A stretch of DNA of 64,000 bases. Source: JAZKAR01 sp040389065. Its GTDB lineage: Bacteria; Pseudomonadota; Gammaproteobacteria; Burkholderiales; Casimicrobiaceae. The translations under genes and the position numbers were made by a program. The DNA lies in NCBI GenBank assembly GCA_040389065.1, contig JAZKAR010000005.1:1-64000 (forward strand). Direction: 5' to 3'. Positions 1 through 10,000 of the stretch are shown piece after piece. Below the pieces are notes generated by a model. That model had not been told where the DNA came from. It did not search any database and was given only the letters and a program-made list of their open reading frames with translations. Each line of letters begins with the position of its first letter. The first letter of the stretch is position 1.

Positions 1-141
1 TCCTATCCCTTTTTCTTCATCTAACCATTCATGCCCGCCATCGGGGCCTCGATGAATAATTTTATCAGACATTGCTTTTAGTATAGAAGCAGCATCGCCA
101 GCGTAAGATGAACGACTCCAAAACCCTACAAACCCGCACAT
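1..141 (-). CDS. Asparagine synthase (glutamine-hydrolysing)-like protein, N-terminal fragment
   Basis: The reading frame opens with ATG at 141 and runs off the window edge after 47 codons. It starts MCGFVGFW and contains IIHRGPDG, the hallmark N-terminus of class II (Ntn) glutamine amidotransferases: Cys2 is the nucleophile and RGPD lines the glutamine site. A purine-rich ribosome site (GAAGAAAGA) sits just before the ATG. It is the second gene of this family in the window; the other, at 13660-15651, is complete. In polysaccharide loci such enzymes are thought to amidate sugar acids or make nitrogenous decorations. Only the glutaminase start is visible, so the synthetase half is assumed. Confidence 0.85.
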   Translation of the reverse strand, partial: MCGFVGFWSRSSYAGDAASILKAMSDKIIHRGPDGGHEWLDEEKGIG

Positions 142-806
142 AGATTGTCTTTCTTCGAGTATCTCACTGGCCCTAAAAAAATTATTTGGCTATGCAAACA
201 AAAATATGACCCATGGATAGACTTAGTATAATTATTTGATTCTTAAAATAATAACTATTTATCAAAAACCTATTTTCGATAAACTTTATTTATTATTATT
301 TGAATTTAAACGAAATTACTCCGCCATTAAATGAATTACAAACATATAACGGCAACAATTAAATTACTTAACACACGAGCAATAAACATATAGCTTTTTA
401 TTATACATGTTGTTTTTCTTATTCACTGCAATTAATTAACATTTTTTTACATATTCTTATCACTAAAAGCTTGTTGATCGGCGCAGGAACTCTCAGAAGT
501 TATAAAAGTAGGAAAGCTGGGCGCTAAGAGGAATTTACCTTTATAGGCTAAGACTAACGCTTATAAAATAAACAAGCGAATACTATATGGCGTACATACA
601 CACCAAAATTTGACCAGAAGATCAGCTCTTTATTCTGATTCGAGATAGTACAAATTTGTTATAGCTGAGCCTCTATTTATTGAGACATGTGCCTGGGCTA
701 TATTTATCATATGGCCACTGATCTTGTGTATCAGTAATTAAAGGTTTGGCTATATTAAATTAAGCCCTCAGATATCGCATTGATATTGAAGACAGTGAGT
801 AAAAAC
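142..806. other. AT-rich intergenic stretch without recognisable gene
   Basis: About 665 bases separate the partial asnB-like gene from the last glycosyltransferase. No frame gives a family I recognise. The stretch is rich in A/T runs. A TATACT hexamer read on the minus strand near 225-235 could be a -10 box for the asnB-like gene, but no convincing -35 partner was found. Confidence 0.5.
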
Positions 807-1943
807 TTATATGCCAGCCGAACCTATTGAAAACCCTCTTGCTTCAGCCACAATTTCCAAGCAACGCCCTATTACGATCACATCTGAAAAATGGGTTTCT
901 GCAAGATGACGTGAATAACTTGCATACTCCTGCATTTGATAAGCAGGAGTGTTACAAGCTCTTATCATGGCATCTGCAAGGGATTGGCTATTTTTAACCT
1001 CACATAAAAATCCATTTTTTTCATGTAGTACTATTTCTCTGCACCCTGGGACATCTGTTGCGATTAAAGGACGTGCCATACTAGCAGCCTCGAGAAGGGT
1101 TCTCGGCAGCCCTTCTCGATATGAGGGCAAAACTACCCATGTTGCCTGGCTGATCTCGGTTCTTACATCTTTTGATGTACCCCAATATTCGATATATTGC
1201 TTATCAATCCACTCTTGAAGTTCTTCTTTTTGGATTTCTGCTGGGTTGCCACTGCCTAATGAACCTAATAAGGCAAACCGTGCTTCTGGATATGTTTTTT
1301 TTACAATTTGTGCTGCTTCAACGAATTCACCCACCCCTTTATCTTTTAGCAATCGGGCGATTAGTAAAAATAGAGGCGGTGAAGTTTCAGGTAATGGGCT
1401 AGGAGAAAAATGTTTAACATCTACGCCTGCGCCCCTCACCAATTCACTTTTGGCTAAACTGGTATAGCCTCTATCAAGAAAAAGCTTATGATCATCAGGG
1501 TTTTCAAAAATTACACGAAAAGCATGGGGTAGCGAGAATTTATATAATTTATCAACGATTCGAGATATCCAATTTTCTTTAATAAATGTAGCGCCTAACC
1601 CTGTAACACTTACAATCATCGGCACACCACTTAAGCGAGCGGCTATAGAACCGTATATAGCTGGTTTGATCGTAAATGAAAACATAGCAATAGGTTTTAA
1701 CTGACGCATAGCTTTGTAATAGGCTAAGAAGCAGCTAAAATCTTTTACTGGATTTAACCCTGTTGCTGATAGGGGCAATGTAATCACTTCATAGCCCGCA
1801 TCGCGAAGTGATTGTTGATCTTCCCCAGGGGGTACTAATATAATCGGATTTAGACCTCTTAGTTTTAATGCGTTTACTAATGGCATACGGAAGTTAGTAA
1901 TATTCCAAGGATTATTAGACGTAATTAAAATATTTCTCTGCAT
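807..1943 (-). CDS. Glycosyltransferase family 4
   Basis: A 378-residue GT-B glycosyltransferase that should add a sugar to the lipid-linked repeat unit on the cytoplasmic face. The N-terminal half (ILITSNNPWNITNFRMP, then FSFTIKPAIYGSIAARLSGVP) resembles PglA/WbpT/CapM-type enzymes. The C-terminal half holds the sugar-nucleotide site, with an E-x7-E-like element in EGLPRTLLEAASMARP followed by DVPGCREIV. It is the last gene of the main polysaccharide run and lies 132 bases downstream of the acyltransferase. Donor and acceptor sugars cannot be told from sequence. No initiating phosphoglycosyltransferase is seen in the window. Confidence 0.85.
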   Translation of the reverse strand: MQRNILITSNNPWNITNFRMPLVNALKLRGLNPIILVPPGEDQQSLRDAGYEVITLPLSATGLNPVKDFSCFLAYYKAMRQLKPIAMFSFTIKPAIYGSIAARLSGVPMIVSVTGLGATFIKENWISRIVDKLYKFSLPHAFRVIFENPDDHKLFLDRGYTSLAKSELVRGAGVDVKHFSPSPLPETSPPLFLLIARLLKDKGVGEFVEAAQIVKKTYPEARFALLGSLGSGNPAEIQKEELQEWIDKQYIEYWGTSKDVRTEISQATWVVLPSYREGLPRTLLEAASMARPLIATDVPGCREIVLHEKNGFLCEVKNSQSLADAMIRACNTPAYQMQEYASYSRHLAETHFSDVIVIGRCLEIVAEARGFSIGSAGI

Positions 1944-2075
1944 GTTAAATATCCGGACTCTGTAGCATTAATTGGAATATCAACACCGTTCCTAAACGAT
2001 GCTGTTTGGCCTACCTAACTCTAAAATTATCAGTTTAGCAAATACTATTCATAGCAGCCTAATGAACTAATTAAT

Positions 2076-4022
2076 TTAGTTTCTTGGGCCATATAAAAAT
2101 TTATTTAATAAATTTCCAAACTCAAGTTTTTCAGCCAATACTTTAGAACCATCATAAGAAAGATGCTCACTGTCAGCGTATATAAATTTTCCATTGAATA
2201 ACGTAGCACAGAATATTTTTGAACAGAGAATACTATCAAAATAAACTACTGGTACACTTAACTCATTTTCAACACGCTTAAGAAAACTCAGAACAACCGA
2301 TTGTTTGGTATGGTAATCATCAACTCGTATACTGCAATCTTTCATTGCGCCCAAAAATAATCGATTAGCGGCTTTTCTTTCCAAACACCGACCTATATCA
2401 AAACTTGATTGCGGAGGTGGGGCAACAATCACCACTGCTTTATCTAATGCCTTTAATTGTTTAATCGTTTTTCTCATTAATATCATTGCTTTTAAAACTG
2501 ATGGTTCTTGCTCTACCAGCTTTCCTTCAATATTTTCCAAAGAACGATAGGAGCCCTGTGAATCCGAAGCAGTTAAAAAATAATGAAATGGACTCGACAT
2601 TACTACAACTTTAATTGATGGCGTATTCGCTAAGTAATTAACAACTGATTTATTAAATTCTAAACACTGCTCAGCCCATGAACGAGTATGGCTAGCGTGA
2701 TCAATAAGCGCTACATCTATAATGGGTCCACATGCAGAACGAGTCGCTTGCATGACACCAAAATTAGTCGTTGCGGCAATACCTGGAACTAAGTGCATAG
2801 CAAATGAATCACCCCATACGAGTATTTTAGGATGCGCTGAATTACGGCATTCTTTCTTAGGGGTGAAATTTTCAGTAAATTCACATGCTTTTCCAAAGCC
2901 CACATTCGACCTACGAATATAGGCATAATCGATTTTATTCTTCTGAAAAAAAATAATGGCAAATGGTGCGGCAACTAATATAAAGGATATGAGTATTGTT
3001 AACCCTACTATTCTTTTAGATATCCTGATTTCAGCACGTCTAACAGGTAATTCTATATAGCGATAAAGTAAAAATCCAAAACAAAAAGCAACTAATACTG
3101 CTAAAATATTAACCGATTTAGGCGATTTACCCACGTATATATTATTTATAAAAGCAAAAATTGGCCAATGAACAAGATATAAGGAGTAGGAAAAATTTCC
3201 TACTTTGGCAAGTGAGGCTATCACAAATTTTGTATCGATACTTTTGCAATGTCTTAAAATAAGAATAATTGTCGACATGCAAACAATAAAGGCATCTAAA
3301 CCCGGATGATATACTCCTATTGGTGCAATTGGTATAATCAACAAACTAATAATTGCTGGCCAAAATAAAATTTTCAGTAACTGTTGTATTTTTTTTATTC
3401 TATCTAACTCCACTAGAGCCGCAACTGTACCAATTGCTAGCTCCCATACTCTTGTAGGAAGCAGATAAAAAGTTACGCTTGGTTTCAACGGTGCCAACCA
3501 AATACATAATAATAAACTGCTTGCTAGAATCAAGCAAACTATCTTAAACCAAAACTTCTTAGGAAGAAAAAATAATATAGCGGGAAGAAAAAGATAATAT
3601 TGTTCTTCAATAGATAATGACCATATATGTAAAAGCGGTTTTAGTGTTGATGCACTATCAAAATACCCTGTTTGAAGCCATAACATAATATTACTTGTAA
3701 ATGTTATAGCACCTAAAATTTGTTTGGTAAAGTCTTGAAATTCCGTTTTTGTCAAAAAAATAAATGATAAAAATATAGTGCATATAAATGTCATATATGC
3801 AGCAGGTAAAAGACGTTTAGCTCTTCGAAAGTAAAATTCTGAAAAACTAAATTGTCCTTTTTCGATTAATTTTTTAATCATTCCTGTAATTAAATATCCA
3901 GAAATAACAAAAAAAATATCCACGCCTAAATAACCTGCGGTTAATCCTAACTCGGCGTGATGAAGTACCACTAATAATACTGCCAGTCCCCTTAGAGCCT
4001 GAATGTCTATTCTCAAAACCAT
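2076..4022 (-). CDS. Acyltransferase 3 / SGNH-hydrolase fusion (OafA/YrhL-like)
   Basis: A 648-residue membrane protein likely to O-acetylate the polysaccharide. Residues 1-340 form the multi-helix acyltransferase-3 domain, opening with DIQALRGLAVLLVVLHH and FFVISGYLIT. The remainder is a periplasmic SGNH domain with the serine block LVWGDSFAMH and a terminal Asp/His block (ADSEHLSYDGS). This two-domain layout matches O-antigen acetylases such as OafA/OatA. It sits between rfbC and the last glycosyltransferase in the same direction, with gaps of about 125 and 132 bases, so it may have its own promoter. The modified position is unknown. Confidence 0.88.
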   Translation of the reverse strand: MVLRIDIQALRGLAVLLVVLHHAELGLTAGYLGVDIFFVISGYLITGMIKKLIEKGQFSFSEFYFRRAKRLLPAAYMTFICTIFLSFIFLTKTEFQDFTKQILGAITFTSNIMLWLQTGYFDSASTLKPLLHIWSLSIEEQYYLFLPAILFFLPKKFWFKIVCLILASSLLLCIWLAPLKPSVTFYLLPTRVWELAIGTVAALVELDRIKKIQQLLKILFWPAIISLLIIPIAPIGVYHPGLDAFIVCMSTIILILRHCKSIDTKFVIASLAKVGNFSYSLYLVHWPIFAFINNIYVGKSPKSVNILAVLVAFCFGFLLYRYIELPVRRAEIRISKRIVGLTILISFILVAAPFAIIFFQKNKIDYAYIRRSNVGFGKACEFTENFTPKKECRNSAHPKILVWGDSFAMHLVPGIAATTNFGVMQATRSACGPIIDVALIDHASHTRSWAEQCLEFNKSVVNYLANTPSIKVVVMSSPFHYFLTASDSQGSYRSLENIEGKLVEQEPSVLKAMILMRKTIKQLKALDKAVVIVAPPPQSSFDIGRCLERKAANRLFLGAMKDCSIRVDDYHTKQSVVLSFLKRVENELSVPVVYFDSILCSKIFCATLFNGKFIYADSEHLSYDGSKVLAEKLEFGNLLNKFLYGPRN

Positions 4023-4147
4023 TACATTAACCGATCAGGATTTTTTCTTAGTGACATAAGAGTTATATTATTTACTTTTTATTAAAATATTTTATTCTTA
4101 ATATGCTAGTACACTTTTATTAGGTAAATTTATTATATAATTCATTT

Positions 4148-4708
4148 TCAAGGAAAAACTTCTGCTTCAGATAATAATTTAGCTGTTGCATCTTTCGGCG
4201 ATAATAATGGTGGCCTTCCTAATAAATTTTCTGGCCAGTCGATTCCAATGGCAGGATCATTCCAAACAATACTGCGCTCATGCTTTGAATACCAATAATC
4301 TGTTGTTTTATAAATAAATTCAGCCGAGTCACTTATTACCATAAAACCATGTGCATACCCCTCGGGAATCCACATTTGACGCTTATTTTCTGCAGAAAGA
4401 ATTACTCCAACCCACTTTCCAAAATTAGGTGAGGATTTTCTTATATCAACGGCTACATCAAAGACTTCTCCGCTGACAACTCGAACTAATTTTCCTTGAG
4501 GATGCTCTATCTGATAATGTAAACCACGCACTACCCCTTGTACAGAATAGCTATGATTATCCTGAACAAAATCTTTTTTCATACCAATAGCTGTTTCAAA
4601 ATCACGCTGGTTAAAACTTTCAAAGAACAAACCACGCTGATCACTAAAAGTTTGCGGTTCTAAAACTAACACTTCAGGCAATTGTGTAGCAACAATAGAA
4701 AAAGGCAT
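4148..4708 (-). CDS. rfbC: dTDP-4-dehydrorhamnose 3,5-epimerase
   Basis: A 186-residue cupin-fold epimerase (RmlC), the third step of dTDP-L-rhamnose synthesis. Visible family marks are the opening TQLPEVLVLEPQTFSDQRG, the DNHSYS segment, VVRGLHYQ with the catalytic His, and WIPEGYAHGF. Length is normal for the family. It starts eight bases after the rfbA stop, so the two are probably co-translated. With rfbD and rfbA immediately upstream and rfbB at 20915-21949, the full rhamnose pathway is encoded here. Confidence 0.96.
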   Translation of the reverse strand: MPFSIVATQLPEVLVLEPQTFSDQRGLFFESFNQRDFETAIGMKKDFVQDNHSYSVQGVVRGLHYQIEHPQGKLVRVVSGEVFDVAVDIRKSSPNFGKWVGVILSAENKRQMWIPEGYAHGFMVISDSAEFIYKTTDYWYSKHERSIVWNDPAIGIDWPENLLGRPPLLSPKDATAKLLSEAEVFP

Positions 4709-4715
4709 TATTTTC

Positions 4716-5597
4716 TCATTTCTGTATTAAGCGTAACAGATACTGTCCATATGAGTTTTTAGCTAAAGGACGTGCTAACTGGTCAACTTGCGCTGCATCA
4801 ATCCATTTTTGAAGAAAAGCTACTTCTTCCGGACAGGCTACCATTAATCCCTGTCTTTTTTGTAATACGGCTATAAAATTTGCTGCTTCGAGTAGACTAT
4901 CATGGGTTCCTGTATCTAGCCAAGCATGCCCACGCCCCATGATTTCAACATTTAATTCTCCTAAATTAAGGTAATACCGATTTACATCAGTAATTTCCAA
5001 CTCTCCACGTGCAGAAGGTTTAATCTGAGCTGCAATATCACATACTTTATTATCATAAAAATAAAGGCCAGTTATAGCATAATTGGATTTTGGATTTTTA
5101 GGTTTTTCCTCTATGCTTATCACACATTGTTTTTCATCAAACTCGACTACACCATAGCGTTCAGGGTCATGAACATGATAAGCAAAAACTGTGCTACCCA
5201 AAGAACGAGCGTCGGCACTTTTTAATTGCTTAGCTAAATCATGCCCATAAAAAAGGTTATCGCCTAAAATTAACACGCTGGGGTCATTTTTAATAAAATC
5301 GCGAGCAATAATAAAGGCTTGTGCTAACCCATCAGGATTTGGCTGAACTGCATAGCAGATATTGATTCCCCATTGACTACCATCTCCTAATAAATCAGAA
5401 AACCGAGGCGTATCTTGCGGGGTTGAAATAATTATTATATCTTGAATACCACTTAACATAAGAGTGGTAAGGGAATAATATATCATCGGTTTATCATAAA
5501 CTGGCATCAATTGTTTTGAAACGACTTGTGTAACAGGATATAATCTTGAACCCGATCCCCCTGCTAAAATAATTCCTTTGCGTTTATTAAGCATCAT
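4716..5597 (-). CDS. rfbA: Glucose-1-phosphate thymidylyltransferase
   Basis: A 293-residue nucleotidyltransferase (RmlA) that joins glucose-1-phosphate to dTTP. It has the signature GIILAGGSGSRLYPVT, then KQLMPVYDKPMIYY and the LGDNLFYG metal/substrate segment. I start it at the ATG at 5597, whose ATGATG overlaps the rfbD TGA stop. A longer frame reaches 5651 but its extra 18 residues lie inside rfbD and are unlike the family. The stop/start overlap suggests translational coupling to rfbD. Confidence 0.95.
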   Translation of the reverse strand: MMLNKRKGIILAGGSGSRLYPVTQVVSKQLMPVYDKPMIYYSLTTLMLSGIQDIIIISTPQDTPRFSDLLGDGSQWGINICYAVQPNPDGLAQAFIIARDFIKNDPSVLILGDNLFYGHDLAKQLKSADARSLGSTVFAYHVHDPERYGVVEFDEKQCVISIEEKPKNPKSNYAITGLYFYDNKVCDIAAQIKPSARGELEITDVNRYYLNLGELNVEIMGRGHAWLDTGTHDSLLEAANFIAVLQKRQGLMVACPEEVAFLQKWIDAAQVDQLARPLAKNSYGQYLLRLIQK

Positions 5598-6541
5598 GCT
5601 TTTTCCTGCTGATATAGCTGATTTAAAACATGTTCTACACCATCTTCCCACGCGGGCAATTTCAAACTCAATAATTCACTAACTTTTTTTGTATTTAAAC
5701 GAGAGTTAGTAGGTCTAACTGCAGGTAAAGGATATTCAGACGTTTTAATAGGAATAATTGTATCTATGTTTGTTTTTAATCTAAACCCTAATTGCGAAGC
5801 TAGTCCCACAATATATTTAGCATATCCATACCATGTTGTTTCACCACTAGAGGTCAAGTGATAGGTACCCCAACGCGCATCGTCAGAAACTGCATTACTT
5901 AAAAGTGCGATCATTTCAAAAGTTATTTCAGCAATTAATTTTGCTGGAGTTGGAGCACCATGCTGATCTGACACGATATGTAAACTTTCACGCTCCTCAC
6001 TCAATCGAAGAATAGTTTTTAAAAAATTCATTCCTTGCTCATGAAATACCCAACTCGTTCGAAAAATAAGATGCCGGCTACATAATGCCTTAATATTTTT
6101 CTCGCCTTCATATTTTGTACACCCATAAACTGAAAGCGGGTTAGGTTGATCGCTTTCTAAATAAGGTATTTCGCTTCTACCATCAAAAACATAATCGGTG
6201 GAATAATGTACTATCAAAGCTCCCAATGCTTCTGCTTCCTCAGCCAATACTTTAGGTGCATCAGCATTAATTTTTTTTGCCTGATCAACTTCTATTTCCG
6301 CTTTATCAACGGCAGTATATGCTGCTGCATTAATAATAATATCTGGCTTACTTTCACGAACTACTTTACGCAAAGATTCTGGTTGACTTAAATCTGCGTT
6401 ATCTCGACCTAACGCCATCAAACCAATACCGTAGTTTTTACAAGCACTTTGTATAGCGTTACCCACTTGCCCATTCGCACCTAGCAATAAAATGCGTTTT
6501 GAAAGAAGAAAAGGAAATTTTTCTTCAATATGTTTTATCAT
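5594..6541 (-). CDS. rfbD: dTDP-4-dehydrorhamnose reductase
   Basis: A 315-residue short-chain dehydrogenase (RmlD) that reduces dTDP-4-keto-L-rhamnose with NAD(P)H. It shows the Rossmann motif LLLGANGQVGNA, the NAAAYTAVDKAE block, STDYVFDG, and the catalytic YGCTKYEGE (Y-x3-K). It is the first of the rfbD-rfbA-rfbC run and overlaps rfbA by a few bases. The N-terminus carries about 15 extra residues before the Rossmann strand (IKHIEEKFPFLLSKR), so an internal start is possible. Confidence 0.95.
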   Translation of the reverse strand: MIKHIEEKFPFLLSKRILLLGANGQVGNAIQSACKNYGIGLMALGRDNADLSQPESLRKVVRESKPDIIINAAAYTAVDKAEIEVDQAKKINADAPKVLAEEAEALGALIVHYSTDYVFDGRSEIPYLESDQPNPLSVYGCTKYEGEKNIKALCSRHLIFRTSWVFHEQGMNFLKTILRLSEERESLHIVSDQHGAPTPAKLIAEITFEMIALLSNAVSDDARWGTYHLTSSGETTWYGYAKYIVGLASQLGFRLKTNIDTIIPIKTSEYPLPAVRPTNSRLNTKKVSELLSLKLPAWEDGVEHVLNQLYQQEKA

Positions 6542-6577
6542 AATTATCCTTTTACTATCTTTGACAAGAACATATTT

Positions 6578-7657
6578 TTAACTCCATAGCCACTCCCATG
6601 GGAAAAATTTATAAGGGATCCATAAATATGAAAAGGAGCCGAAACATAACCATACAAATAGGATAGTAGCTGAATAGCCTACGATGCCACTCACTATCAA
6701 ATGCTTTTTCTTTTTTGTTATTCCAACAGCATCTGGAAAATTGGAAAAAACAAATAATTGTACTGGTATCCAATACAAAGCAAGCCGATCTACTGCTGTA
6801 GAGGAAGGCGATAGCATTAAAGCTACAACAAAAAATAATGCGAAAGCTGACATCCATGTCCAGAGCTTATTATCTCTTACAGAAAGCCCTACTCGTTTGA
6901 AACGATCTCGAAAGTAAAGAAATAATATTGCTGGAATAGCATTCATTCCAATTCGAATGCCAGCTCCATCTGAGCTATATTCAGTTCCTACGTAACTATT
7001 AATTAAACTATCCATCGCGCTAGCTAAAAACAAAAAATAAACTATCAAAGACATAACTACTGCCCAAAAAACAAGCAAAAATTTATTTTTTGTACCTGAC
7101 ATCATAGCAAGAGGCATCAATACAACTGCGCTCTTATGAAAAGTAGCTGCAATGATCACCCAAAATGCAAACCATTTCCATCTATCCTGGGATAACCTCA
7201 CTAACGCTACCATGCTTAAACCGATAGCTACCCCTTGGCGGGTATAACCCATTGCTACCACAGTAATAAGATAAGGAACTGATACTACTAATGCTAACCA
7301 TGGCCTTGGTTGCATTATACAAAATGTTATTAACCCCCATGTAAAAAGCATTGCACATGCAACATTAACAAAATAAATTTCACCATGTATCTGATTGGAA
7401 ATCCAATTTAAAAACATATAACCCGGATCATTTAATACAAGCGCTTCTGAAAGAGAGCCAGATGCCTCTTCTAAATAATAAAGATAGTTTTCCCAATCCC
7501 CCCCAACCTCTTTACGAAATCCTATGATTAATACTAACAGTAGAAACATAGCGCACCAAGAGTTAGGCCAGTGTTTCCGATTACTAAGATGTTGCGGACG
7601 AAAGCGTGTAAATGTCATCCAGGCTGGTATAAAAAAAACAAGCCAATATGGCAACAT
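6578..7657 (-). CDS. EpsG-family polysaccharide polymerase (Wzy-like)
   Basis: A 359-residue protein with roughly nine to ten hydrophobic helices, starting MLPYWLVFFIPAWMTFTRF. The segment GFRKEVGGDWENYLYYL followed by DPGYMFLNW is typical of the EpsG/Wzy-like family (compare GTDY..Y/EPGY). I infer it polymerises repeat units at the periplasmic face. It lies between the glycosyltransferases and rfbD, in the usual place for a polymerase, and is the only polymerase candidate in the locus. No O-antigen ligase is seen. Confidence 0.8.
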   Translation of the reverse strand: MLPYWLVFFIPAWMTFTRFRPQHLSNRKHWPNSWCAMFLLLVLIIGFRKEVGGDWENYLYYLEEASGSLSEALVLNDPGYMFLNWISNQIHGEIYFVNVACAMLFTWGLITFCIMQPRPWLALVVSVPYLITVVAMGYTRQGVAIGLSMVALVRLSQDRWKWFAFWVIIAATFHKSAVVLMPLAMMSGTKNKFLLVFWAVVMSLIVYFLFLASAMDSLINSYVGTEYSSDGAGIRIGMNAIPAILFLYFRDRFKRVGLSVRDNKLWTWMSAFALFFVVALMLSPSSTAVDRLALYWIPVQLFVFSNFPDAVGITKKKKHLIVSGIVGYSATILFVWLCFGSFSYLWIPYKFFPWEWLWS

Positions 7658-7697
7658 GCGTAATCACTCCTCTTCCTATAAAGTACAGATTTCCTTT

Positions 7698-8792
7698 TCA
7701 GAAATTCTCTTTTTTTGCTACCTTTTGTAAAAGCCTAGCTAACTTGGGTCCTGTTACTTGTATAGAATAGTATTGCTCAATTTTTTCTCTACCCTTTCGC
7801 CCCATCTGCTTACGTAACTCTTCACTTTTAGCTAACTTGAGAAAAGAATTTTCCCATTGCTCTAGATTTTCAGCCAAAAAGCCATCAACCCCATGCTCTA
7901 CAATTTGGCAATTCACTCCTACAGGAGAGGCTATTACAGGAAGCCCACACGCCATATATTGGATAAGCTTATAGCCACATTTGCCGCGCTCGAAAGGTTG
8001 ATCTACAAGAGGCATAATACCCACATCAAATTTTGCTATAGACGTTACCTCTGTTTGCTCACTCCAAACCACACTTTCCATCGGTAAATCTAGGGATAAT
8101 GTATCAATACCAATAGCAGCAAAACGGGCTATTCCCGATGAACCTAATCGTTGAAATAAATCTTTATATGGGCTTAAAAAATATGCTGTTGACCGTTGGC
8201 CTATCCATCCGATACAAGGCACCCGAGTAGAATCAATTGGATTGTCCTTAAGTAAATTTTTTGGGTAGCGCTCTAAATCTATAACTGTTGGAATAATTTC
8301 TACTGCTTTAGCACCAGCGCTTTTTGCAAAGTTTGCCAAATACTGATTTCCTGCCAAAATCAAGGAAGCACCCTTTATTAAACTTTGATGCTTAGTCCCT
8401 AAAAACTTTCTGACAGCTAAATTTTTATGCAAATCATAATAATGGAATACTGCATCATCATAATCCAGAATATAAGGAACATTATTAGGCAATAAAAACT
8501 GCTCAACCATTGCTGGAATCCAAGGAAGCGCTTCTTTTTCAATCCAGACTATATCAAAACGTTGCGCTTTCAATAAGACTTTCAGACGCTTGGGATAGGC
8601 AAAAAAAGCTTTTGAAAAACTTTTTCGTCCTTTCTGCAATTCTGCTACATAATCATCTGAGAATAAGGGTGATATAGTAACTTCAAACCCAGCAGCTTCA
8701 AGACCAGGCAAATATTGGTAGAATCGCATGCGGCTACTTGCACCACTACGTTCATAACGTGTAAGTATAAGAAGTTTCAACAAACCTATCAC
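7698..8792 (-). CDS. Glycosyltransferase, GT-B fold
   Basis: A 364-residue predicted cytoplasmic glycosyltransferase. The N-terminal half begins LLILTRYERSGASSRMRFYQ (a shared glycan-locus motif) and the C-terminal half has the nucleotide-sugar region VGIMPLVDQPFERGKCGYKL and YMACGLPVIASPVG. The start codon overlaps the stop of the upstream glycosyltransferase in an ATGA, so translation is likely coupled. Linkage and sugar specificity are not predictable here. Confidence 0.85.
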   Translation of the reverse strand: MIGLLKLLILTRYERSGASSRMRFYQYLPGLEAAGFEVTISPLFSDDYVAELQKGRKSFSKAFFAYPKRLKVLLKAQRFDIVWIEKEALPWIPAMVEQFLLPNNVPYILDYDDAVFHYYDLHKNLAVRKFLGTKHQSLIKGASLILAGNQYLANFAKSAGAKAVEIIPTVIDLERYPKNLLKDNPIDSTRVPCIGWIGQRSTAYFLSPYKDLFQRLGSSGIARFAAIGIDTLSLDLPMESVVWSEQTEVTSIAKFDVGIMPLVDQPFERGKCGYKLIQYMACGLPVIASPVGVNCQIVEHGVDGFLAENLEQWENSFLKLAKSEELRKQMGRKGREKIEQYYSIQVTGPKLARLLQKVAKKENF

Positions 8793-9979
8793 CTCATTTT
8801 TTTATATACAGTAGCATAACGTGCTATTCCTTCATCTAAGGAAAAGTGCTGCTGAGCTGCTGCTACACAACGCGCTTGGGTAGAAGGATCCTCTGTCAAA
8901 TAGAGTAACCTTTTTAACCCTTCCTCTAATGCATTATTATCAAAGGATTTTAAAGCAACGCCCACCTTTTCTTCTTCAAGGATATTTTCCATATCGCCAA
9001 TGCCGGCATTTCCCAGGCAAGGAACACCACACCCTAAAAATTCTGCCAATTTTGTAGGCGCTGAAGCTTGCTTAGAAAATACAGGCTTGATAAAAAAAAT
9101 TCCTGCATCCATTTGAGCAATTTTCATAGGGACTTCAGCATGCGTGGCTGTAATAATAGTCACAGCTGTCTCAGGAACTCCAGCAGTATTCAATCTTTCA
9201 CGAATATATGTATGTTCACCACGATTAATAATCAGAAAATGTGCATCCGAACGAATGGTCAATAATTTGGCAAAACTCTTGGCCACATTGTCAAACAGAT
9301 ACCAGGTACCCGCCGTTCCAACATATCCCAAAACAAAGCTGCTACAATTTTTCTCTTCCCTTGGCAAGGGTTTGAAACGCGATAAATCAGCACAGGTAGG
9401 AATAACTGTAAAGAGTGGCATACTCGTCTGCAGGTAATCAAATTTTTTTACTTCTTTAACAGCTGCATGCGTAAGCGAAATTACATGATCCGCAGCCAAT
9501 AAAAAACGCCGCTCGAATCCTTTAGCAACTCTAAACATTTTTCCATCTCGGAGCCATATACCGCCATCAACTCTTTCATCTGCCCAAAAACCACGCATAT
9601 CAAAAATATATTTTTTACCTGTTACACGTTTAAGTACAAGAGCCATTACCGAAGCCACATAACTACGGGCATGTATAATTTGCAGCCGATATCTTAAAAC
9701 TAACCAAAGACCTAACAAAATACCGCATACAATATCAAAAGCTGTAGCAACGGCAGATGGGCGCTTATGATAACGTAATGGATGCCATATAACTCCGGCT
9801 TTACTAGCCTCCTGTGTAATACGGTCGCGCTCTGCTTGATGCGCCCAATCCTCTACTTTTTCAAAGCTAATCAAATGAATAATGTTTTTAGGCGCTAGCC
9901 CTTTTAAGTAAGCTAAAACTTGAGACTGACCCAAAGGCTCTAACATACCATCGTAGCTAATATAAAGAATTCGATCCAT
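8789..9979 (-). CDS. Glycosyltransferase family 4
   Basis: A 396-residue GT-B enzyme. It opens with ILYISYDGMLEPLGQSQVLA, a common start for O-antigen GT4 proteins (acceptor side), then IHARSYVASVMAL and FDMRGFWADERVDGG. The donor domain includes LGYVGTAGTWYLFD and APTKLAEFLGCGVPCLGN. It lies 21 bases downstream of the previous glycosyltransferase and overlaps the next by 4 bases. Probably one of the sequential transferases building the repeat unit. Confidence 0.88.
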   Translation of the reverse strand: MDRILYISYDGMLEPLGQSQVLAYLKGLAPKNIIHLISFEKVEDWAHQAERDRITQEASKAGVIWHPLRYHKRPSAVATAFDIVCGILLGLWLVLRYRLQIIHARSYVASVMALVLKRVTGKKYIFDMRGFWADERVDGGIWLRDGKMFRVAKGFERRFLLAADHVISLTHAAVKEVKKFDYLQTSMPLFTVIPTCADLSRFKPLPREEKNCSSFVLGYVGTAGTWYLFDNVAKSFAKLLTIRSDAHFLIINRGEHTYIRERLNTAGVPETAVTIITATHAEVPMKIAQMDAGIFFIKPVFSKQASAPTKLAEFLGCGVPCLGNAGIGDMENILEEEKVGVALKSFDNNALEEGLKRLLYLTEDPSTQARCVAAAQQHFSLDEGIARYATVYKKMR

Positions 9980-10000
9980 TTTATTTACTTACCTCTTACT